Positions 8,494 through 13,523 of a stretch of 13,523 nucleotides of DNA are shown here, piece after piece. The notes under the pieces were generated by a model that made no database searches, was not told the origin of the DNA, and worked only from the letters and a program-made list of their open reading frames with translations. The stretch is from positions 1-13,523 of the forward strand of contig RBNI01004751.1 of assembly GCA_003990745.1 (NCBI GenBank), given 5' to 3'. The first letter of the stretch is position 1, and each line of letters begins with the position of its first letter. This stretch comes from Jimgerdemannia flammicorona (Eukaryota > Mucoromycota > Endogonomycetes > Endogonales > Endogonaceae). The position numbers were made by a program, and so were the translations under genes.

Positions 8494-9702
8494 GGCTGAT
8501 ATAGTCCAGAGTTTGCTTTGGATAGGAAAGTTCCTCAGAGAGATCCCCTCTTACTCCTACTCTATATTCTTTATTGGAGCTAGTATTGTTCTGACTAAGG
8601 GGATGGCTGACTGGACTGAGGATGAGAGAGGTGGTTTGAAAGCTTGGGGCTTTTGTGGATGATATGGTAGTGGGGTTAGGTAGTACTGCAGATGTGGACA
8701 TTCTATGAGAGGGGATTGAACAGTATGAGATACTGGTAGATGCAAAGTTGAATTGGGGAAAATGTGAGACTTTGGAGTTCAGTACCAGTTTGGGGGCTGA
8801 GGGTGGGTTTGGATGAGTTATATCTACTGGAGAGACTATCAGGTATTTGAGTATTTGGTTTTCAGTATTTAGGATAGTTTTGGCAAGAGAGTGGTGGAGT
8901 GCAATATTGCAGAAATAGGAAGATACCCTGATAGGTCAGGCTGGTCATAACTTCTCCCTGGTGGGGAGAGTAGTGGTTTTGAATGCATACTGGTTTCCAA
9001 AGTTGTAGTATCTGGGTTACCATCTGGACTTTCCAGGGTAGGTGGTGTGGCAGCTGAAGAAGGCTATTGAAGAGTGACTTTGGTAAAAAAGACAGCTGCA
9101 GATAGGATGAGAGGTATTAGTGCTACCAATTACTAATGGTGATCTGAGGCTGGTGGATTTTCATTGATAGCTGAAGACTCTTAGGGACAAGTGAGGATGC
9201 CATCTTGTAGAGCTAGGAGAAGGAAATTGGGCAGACTGACAATAGACAATTGGGAGATCAGATTCTGCTCTTGGGGTGAGAAGTGTAATGATATAAGAGG
9301 GTTGCTTCAGGTTGGAACAGATGGCAGAGTATAGTATAAAGGGTTCTAGTGGGGCATTGTGGAGGCTTGACTAGCCATGGAATTGGTGGGGCCTGAAGTA
9401 GAGGAGGATACAGACTCTGAGTAGTAGTGATAGTAGCTAGAGTTACTCAGAGTAGAGGGTAGAGTATTGAAGAACTATTCCTTAGTAGAAGCTATAGAAT
9501 GGACTAGGAAGGCCTGCTCAAGAGGTAGCTGGTTGGATGGCAGACAGTTGGAATTGGGGAGATGTGGGAGTGGGGTTAGGTCTGGAGTTGGGTGGCTATA
9601 TTATATAGAGAGGTATCACCTAGACATTGGGTAATATGATGGCAGTTCTTGGGAAGAAATGTGATGTTAAACTACTGTACAGACTAGATGGTAGTTGATG
9701 GG

Positions 9703-9777
9703 TGCTAAGATTGTGAATGGAATGCTGAAATCTCTGGTGAGATAGTTCAGACTCCAGAGCATATCTTAGTAGTCTGC
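9703..9777 (+). other. C-terminal zinc-binding motif of LINE ORF2 (zf-RVT-like)
   Basis: One frame reads C-stop-D-C-E-W-N-A-E-I-S-G-E-I-V-Q-T-P-E-H-I-L-V-V-C-P. All four metal ligands (Cys 9703, Cys 9712, His 9760, Cys 9775) survive, and T-P-E-H-I-L-V-V-C matches the family wording 'ET..HLL..C'. Only the second residue after the first Cys has become a stop. In related elements this domain lies downstream of the RT and helps bind the template RNA. Confidence 0.75.
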
Positions 9778-10258
9778 CCTGAGGTAGAAGGTTATTAGCA
9801 GACTTTGGAGGAACACTGAGGTTCTGAGAGAGAGCATTCAGGGGAATCTGTCAGTATGGTCACTCAGAGGAAACTGGTGGGGGATATTGGTGATGTTTGA
9901 AGTAGTATTGGATAGATCTTGGAGGTATAGATCTTGATGACATTATACTGACAGTGGGTCTTTCAGAGTAAATATTGGATGGGAATCAGGAACTCGGAGG
10001 AGCAATAGCAAGAGTGGTGGTACCAGAAGAGGTGGTAGGAGTTGGGGGCAGTGAAGAAGATACAGAACATTATCTTAGGAAGTCAGAGTCATTTGGTGCT
10101 GAGTGAGAATTGGGTATAGTGAAAAATTAGAGTAGATTGACAGATTCTAGAAGATTTAGTAGGCTCTCTTTCAGTGCAGTTGTGGGTGGGCAATGGGACC
10201 TGTAAATTATTAATATTCTTATAAATTGGTTATGGAATAAAGGAGTCCAAGTGACTAT

Positions 10259-10276
10259 AAAAAAAAAAAAAAAAAA
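10259..10276 (+). other. Poly(A) tail (A18) of the full-length LINE
   Basis: Eighteen consecutive A residues end the purine-rich element and are followed by one T and then the right target-site duplication. A templated A tail is the mark of target-primed reverse transcription. The last 130 bp before it carry no further motif. Confidence 0.85.
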
Positions 10277-10277
10277 T

Positions 10278-10293
10278 AGAAGAGCAATTGTAA
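10278..10293 (+). repeat. Right target-site duplication of the full-length LINE
   Basis: AGAAGAGCAATTGTAA follows the A18 tail directly (one T between) and repeats 4794-4809 with two G/A differences. Confidence 0.7.
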
Positions 10294-10379
10294 TAAGTTG
10301 TTCCTTTATATGTATCAGATTAGTACTTTTTCTATTTTTTTATACTTTCTGATACCTCTGGCTATATGTATATCTCTAT

Positions 10380-10485
10380 AGTAATATTATTGAGTCTGCT
10401 GCTACTCTTGCAGATATACTATATACTCTAAAGATAGGAAAAAATGTCTTCATGATAGGTATTATGATGATTTATAATAATAAGA
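10380..10485 (+). pseudogene. Copia-like protease/pre-integrase remnant
   Basis: The frame at 10398-10463 reads A-A-T-L-A-D-I-L-Y-T-L-K-I-G-K-N-V-F-M-I-G. It fits the Copia segment 'tL.dVLYvP.l..NLlS...l' that lies between the protease active site and the GAG-pre-integrase domain. The active-site DSG motif should lie just upstream, close to the LINE insertion point; a decayed version may start at ~10285, but I could not align it. The inverted-repeat element begins right after. Confidence 0.55.
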
Positions 10486-10721
10486 TATATCTCTTACTCT
10501 GCAATGCAGCAAAATTTGGCTGCAAAAAAAAACTACTATAAAAATATTATAAAAATCAAAAGAAAATCATAAAAATTAAATTACTAATAAAAAAAATTCA
10601 CTTTTCTAACTTTTTTTAATTTTTTTTTTATAATAAATATTAAGTCAAAAAAAAAATTTAAAAATTTTAAAAAATTTTGCAGCCAAATTTGGCTATATTG
10701 TATTAAAGAATAAGAGATATA
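10486..10721. mobile_element. MITE-like element with ~40-bp terminal inverted repeats
   Basis: TATATCTCTTACTCT at the left end is mirrored by the inverse of the right end (10711-10721 reads TAAGAGATATA). Further in, GCAGCAAAATTTGGCTGCAA (10506-10525) is the inverse of the segment around 10675-10694, which contains AGCCAAATTTGGCT, itself a perfect palindrome. The outer and inner blocks are separated by a few bases of length difference. TA flanks both ends and could be the target duplication of a Tc1/mariner-type element. The 150-bp core is A/T homopolymer-rich and non-coding, so it would be non-autonomous. It interrupts the Copia-like pol. Confidence 0.65.
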
Positions 10722-11292
10722 AATAGTTACAATATATTTATTTTGAACAAAAGCAATCAATATAAGTTTGGGCTAAAGACTATTAAGTATATATTTCTTA
10801 GATATTCAAATAAGATATATTGACTATAAAATCTATATATAAAATATATAGTGATTTTACATAATGTAGAATTCAATAAAAAATACTTAGAGACCTATAT
10901 ATAAGTTCTAGTTGAAACCTCAATATCTCAACTAGTACAGATATAATAGCCAATATAACTGCAATAACTAGTATCAACCTCTTCAGTAGAGAATAGAAAT
11001 TATTTTCAACTATTATACATATATCTAAGACAGAGTTATCTTAGCTAAACATAATAGAGATCAAAGATGGCCAAACCTTTAGTAATGAGAGATTCAATAA
11101 GAATAAAGGAAAATAAAACTATTCTTATATTGAATAAGCAATATATTCCAAATTAGAGAATTATTAAGATATATCAGTAAGCCCTTTATATATAAGAACT
11201 ATCTAAGCTATATTAATATATATATATATATATGTATATATATATTATAATATTGAGTGAGCCAAATATATATAACAAAGTTTAATATATTC
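10722..11292 (+). pseudogene. Probable Copia integrase region, too decayed to read
   Basis: By position between the pre-integrase segment and the RT this should be integrase. I find no zinc-binding H-H-C-C or D-D-E pattern that survives; stops are dense in all frames. A TA microsatellite occupies 11216-11246. The call depends on flanking domains only. Confidence 0.35.
11216..11246. repeat. TA dinucleotide microsatellite
   Basis: A run of alternating T and A of about 30 bp, broken by one G at 11234. A second, shorter TA run at 11498-11513 lies within the Copia RT and shifts its frame. Confidence 0.9.
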
Positions 11293-12035
11293 TGATAATA
11301 GAAAATAGAAACAAGCTATAGATGAATATGATATACTCATCAAGAATAATATATGAGATTTAGTATCTATTTTGTCAAATTGTTATAAAATAGGATCTCA
11401 TTAAGTATACAGAATTAAGTATAATACTAATATAAATAAAGAGTAGTATAATGATCATTTTGTTAATAAGAGTTATTTATAAGATTATGATATAAACTAT
11501 ATATATATATATAATGAAACATTCTTATTAGTATTCAAGCTTACTTTACTTAGGATACTCATTATGATTAGTACTATATATAATTTTGAAATCTATCAAA
11601 TGAAAATAAAGATACTATTTCTGAATAGTAATATAGATACTAAACTATATATCTATTAACAGCAAGAATATAAGAATGGTAAACTTATGTGCAGATTATA
11701 CAAATGACTATATAGTATTAAAAAGTAATATAACTATAGAATAAAAGAATTGAAAAGTATCTTCTTAATAATAGATTTATGTATTGCAAAGTAGATAATT
11801 ATATATATATACATATATCCAATATTATAATAATATAGAACTGTAGAATAGCTGGTACTTCATATATATTTATATATTATGAATAGTATAACTGATACCT
11901 TCTTTTTAAATATTAATGAGTTGAGGAGAGAAATGAGATAGTAGAATATTTTCTCTTAACTAAAGAGACTGAAAGAAAATCTATTTTTGTTATAAGATAT
12001 AGTATGTAACGAAGACTTAGATATATTAGACTAGA
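11293..12035 (+). pseudogene. Copia-like reverse transcriptase pseudogene
   Basis: Collinear family signatures run through the stretch: K-stop-K-Q-A-I-D-E-Y-D-I-L-I-K-N-N-I-stop-D-L-V (usual 'W..A...E...L..N.TW.LV'), K-I-G-S-H-stop-V-Y-R-I-K-Y-N (usual 'IG.KWV.K.K'), VFKLTLLRILIMISTIYNFE, Q-M-K-I-K-I-L-F-L-N-S (usual 'QMDVKTAFLNG', near 11597-11629), L-M-C-R-L-Y-K-x-L-Y-S-I-K-K (usual 'CRL.KALYGLKQ'), and Y-F-L-L-T-K-E-T-E-R-K-S-I-F-V-I near 11945-11995 (usual 'YFLGIEI.R....I'). The first catalytic Asp (QMD) is Lys and the YVDD site near 11790-11820 is unreadable. TA expansion at 11498-11513 shifts the frame. RNase H is missing because LINE copy 3 begins near 12035. Confidence 0.82.
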
Positions 12036-13511
12036 CCTGAGAGTGGGGAGAGATAATAGTATAGCAGGGCAGAGTAGGTATTCTTATTTATAACAAATAG
12101 GAGAAAATAGTGGTATTAGATATTAGGGAAGAAGACTTATTTAGGTGACTTAGAGGAGACAAGGCTGAGATCTAATAGTAGTAGAGTACTGTTACTACCC
12201 AACTGAAAGGAGGGTCTGAATCAATTGGATTACTAGATTGCAGAACTCAGAAGAGCTGGTAGCAGCTAAAGTCAACTATCTGGAAGGTAATTTTAATATA
12301 TTTTATAATAGAAGAATAGACAGGATGAATAGAGAGAGAGGTCTGTCTGAAAGAAGTTGAGGTCTGACTAGCTGAGAGGAAGTTGAGTGACTTGACTTTC
12401 TGATAGATATAGACAAACAGAGTTGGAGTGATTGCCAGATATATATATATTAAGTAGAGGAGCTCAGCTTAAGAATTGACTAAGTCCTGACAGCTGAGAG
12501 CTGAGGGGGTAATATCTAGGAGTTATTAGAGATTGAGTAGGGCCCTTGATCAAATCAGTGGGGTCTTATAGGCTGAGGGAGATTTGGAGAGTGTGGAGAG
12601 GAGTCTGGACATTGGTGCCTAAATTCTTCTCTATTAGACAAGCCCTTCTTATGAGATTCTTGAGTTGCAGAAATTAGATCTAAGGTGCTTATCTGACAGA
12701 GGGGGGATTTCACTATTGGTAAATAATGGTAGAGATTGAAGTCTGATGCTCAATATTTTTAGAGAGAAGCAGGGAGGCTGTAGAGTATCTAAAGAAGAGA
12801 GAAGGTGAGATAGATCATATACAGATTGGGGTAGCTCTTGAAGGAGTGGGCAGATCTGTTAGAAATAGAAGGAGTGGAGGATTGGAGAGTTTGGTGTATC
12901 CAGCTAGAGGTAGAGAAGCTGTAATATATTTTACAGATAGAGAAGAGTGTGTAAGTATAGCATATGAAAGCCATGCTATAGTGGCAGAGTGTGGAGGAAG
13001 AGGAAGTTTCTGTTGAGACTCTTAGAGTAAGGAGAGTATATTAGCACTGAAATAATATATTGGATAAAAGGAATAAGCTGGTAGTAGAGACTTAAGATAT
13101 CTAGGAACAGCTGAGTAGGTGGTAGAGATTATTGTAGAGTGAGATAGAGAGAGGTGAGAATATATAGGCTATTGAGAAATACTTAGAGAACTGGTATCTG
13201 GATCTGGTAGAGAGGCTGAAAGAGTTGAGAGGCCTAAAGTTAGAATAGAAGATCCTTAAGATCTTGATGGAAACAAGTCTTCAGATAATTCTTAAAGTAG
13301 ACAGCTTACTCTGAGACTTCTGAAAATATATGGTGGGATAGAGATAGTCCTAGAGGAAATGAGATTATGTATGACAAGATTATAGACTCTGGGATATAGA
13401 TAGGTAGTCAATGTTCAGGCCTAGTGACTCTGCTGTATAAGAATAAGGAGATGTAAGAGAAGTAGAAGAAATGGTATTTGATAATACTACTGAATATAGA
13501 TCAAAAGCTAG
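12036..13511 (+). mobile_element. 5'-truncated LINE (copy 3), endonuclease to RT fingers
   Basis: Composition switches at ~12035 from AT-rich Copia to purine-rich LINE sense strand. The first LINE motif is V-G-I-L-I-Y-N at about 12078-12100, so ORF1 and the endonuclease N-terminus are missing. The element then follows the full-length copy up to the RT, where it is cut by T12 at 13512. Truncation from the 5' side fits LINE integration by target-primed reverse transcription. The 3' part, if present, would lie beyond the window. Confidence 0.8.
12060..13511 (+). pseudogene. LINE ORF2 fragment (copy 3)
   Basis: Endonuclease: V-G-I-L-I-Y-N-K near 12080, G-N-F-N at 12286-12297 (usual GDFN; Asp to Asn by G-to-A) and S-N-Q-W-G at 12550-12564 (usual SDHWG, so both catalytic residues are lost). 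Linker: G-H-W-C-L-N-S-S-L-L-D near 12606-12640, R-L-K-S-D-A-Q-Y-F-stop-R-E-A-G near 12735, L-S-R-W-W-R-L-L-W-S-E-I-E near 13110-13150. RT start: V-D-S-L-L-W-D-F-stop-K-Y-M near 13295-13330 (usual 'DGLP.EF.K'), V-T-L-L-Y-K-N-K-E near 13425-13450, and L-L-N-I-D-Q-K-L at about 13487-13510. Relative to the full-length copy about 40 bp are missing just before LLYK. Stops are mostly TAG. Confidence 0.8.
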
Positions 13512-13523
13512 TTTTTTTTTTTT
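13512..13523 (-). other. Poly(T) run ending the window, possible tail of a minus-strand LINE
   Basis: Twelve T residues interrupt the RT frame of LINE copy 3 right after LLNIDQKL and run to the last base. On the minus strand this is A12, which would fit the 3' tail of a retroelement inserted in opposite orientation. A slippage tract is the alternative; the sequence beyond the window is needed. Confidence 0.4.

Larger units (their letters stand above)
6400..10130 (+). pseudogene. LINE ORF2 pseudogene: endonuclease, reverse transcriptase, zinc motif
   Basis: Endonuclease: H-V-N-S-L at 6423-6437 (usual N-V-N-G-L), V-V-F-L-Q-N-V near 6494-6520 (usual FLQE), V-G-I-L-V-N near 6590, R-D-F-N at 6800-6811 (usual GDFN), and the catalytic S-D-H at 7053-7061. 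Linker: G-H-W-H-L-N near 7110, R-F-K-H-L-A-D-I-Y-W near 7230. RT: L-L-Y-K-E-R-G-D-R-R at about 7945, L-L-N-V-D-R-K-L-V-S-K, motif A F-L-D-stop-K-K-A-Y-N-R-V-W at 8191-8226, V-P-Q-R-D-P-L at 8530-8550 (usual QGDP), and F-V-D-D at 8652-8663 (usual F/YADD). A net frameshift lies near 8565-8575. C-terminal C-x2-C-x15-H-x4-C falls at 9703-9777, like the zf-RVT motif. The longest open piece is 7939-8202. Losses include Gly in GDFN and in QGDP. Confidence 0.88.
4810..10277 (+). mobile_element. Full-length LINE (non-LTR retrotransposon), heavily mutated
   Basis: About 5.47 kb bounded by a 16-bp imperfect target-site duplication and ending in A18. Content in order: AT-rich 5' leader, ORF1-like coiled-coil region, ORF2 with apurinic-type endonuclease, linker, reverse transcriptase, C-terminal domain with a C-x2-C-x15-H-x4-C motif, then poly(A). 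This two-ORF architecture, endonuclease type and 'LLYK..GD...W...I.LLNVD.KL.SK.L..R' RT wording point to an L1-like clade more than to fungal Tad1. The sense strand is strikingly purine-rich and C-poor. Dozens of TAG stops and several frameshifts make it dead. It is inserted in what looks like a Copia-like pol gene. Confidence 0.85.
10294..12035 (+). mobile_element. Ty1/Copia-like pol remnant (interrupted)
   Basis: Plus-strand translation gives, in order, a pre-integrase-type segment (10398-10463), an unreadable interval where integrase is expected (10722-11292), and a long collinear match to Copia reverse transcriptase (11293-12030). This is the Copia order protease-integrase-RT. A small inverted-repeat element splits it at 10486-10721 and the LINE at 4810-10277 appears to have entered it further upstream. 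The right end is truncated by LINE copy 3 at about 12035. Composition is AT-rich with TA microsatellite runs and almost no CpG. Confidence 0.75.

Noticed and set aside
8243..8701. Minus-strand open stretch of 152 codons with Ser-Ser-Gly-Leu-Leu-Leu-Tyr-Ser repeats
   Set aside because: It is the antisense reading of the 27-bp repeat array. The plus strand joins the array to RT motifs on both sides, so the minus frame is a by-product of the repeat.
6400..10130. UAG read as Gln or Trp (altered genetic code), which would open much of ORF2
   Set aside because: TAG replaces both Gln and Trp, TAA and TGA stops also occur, frameshifts are present, and catalytic or structural residues (GDFN Gly, QGDP Gly) are lost by the same transitions. 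Decay explains all of this; a code change does not.
12789..12974. Minus-strand 61-codon open stretch
   Set aside because: It lies antisense to the linker of LINE copy 3, which has clear family motifs on the plus strand.
1280..13421. Thirteen-base identity CAATGTTCAGGCC at 1280-1292 and 13409-13421
   Set aside because: About one such match is expected by chance between all pairs of sites in 13.5 kb, and the two LINE copies lie in opposite orientation there, so it is not a shared element position.

Overview
The window reads as a eukaryotic, most likely fungal, repeat-rich heterochromatic block. I find no intact gene and no recognisable host gene. Every protein signature I can identify belongs to a retrotransposon, and all are broken by stops, frameshifts and losses of catalytic residues. 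The decay is almost entirely C-to-T or G-to-A: Gln and Trp codons became TAG, Cys became Tyr in a zinc knuckle, Gly became Arg or Ser, Asp became Asn. CpG is nearly absent; by eye I count about ten in bases 660-13523, against about eleven in bases 1-640. This resembles repeat-induced point mutation (RIP) or decay of methylated cytosines, which is why a fungus is my first guess. The lineage cannot be fixed from the sequence.

Layout. Bases 1-~1295 (minus) are a 5'-truncated LINE (non-LTR retrotransposon) fragment from the linker between endonuclease and reverse transcriptase; this linker is present twice in tandem. At ~1295 it abuts the N-terminal reverse transcriptase of a Ty3/Gypsy-like element that runs on the minus strand to ~4340: RT start, aspartic protease, CCHC zinc knuckle, Gag. 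A possible primer-binding site lies at 4541-4554 and a possible LTR remnant beyond it. Bases 4810-10277 (plus) hold an apparently full-length LINE of about 5.5 kb: ORF1, then ORF2 with endonuclease, reverse transcriptase and a C-terminal zinc motif, then an A18 tail. An imperfect 16-bp target-site duplication flanks it. From 10294 to ~12035 (plus) runs a Ty1/Copia-like pol remnant, itself interrupted at 10486-10721 by a small AT-rich element with terminal inverted repeats. At ~12035 a second 5'-truncated LINE (plus) begins and runs into its reverse transcriptase, where T12 cuts it off at the window end, possibly the tail of another, minus-strand element.

The three LINE copies belong to one family or close relatives: they share the linker motifs G-H-W-x-L-N and R-L-K...YW. 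Two of them entered the reverse transcriptase genes of LTR elements (one Gypsy, one Copia). The window is therefore a nested stack of insertions and not a working gene system. The most unusual details are an in-frame array of seven 27-bp repeats between two catalytic motifs of the full-length LINE reverse transcriptase, a tandem linker duplication whose halves differ sharply in mutational age, and the near-total loss of CpG with a sharp edge near base 640.
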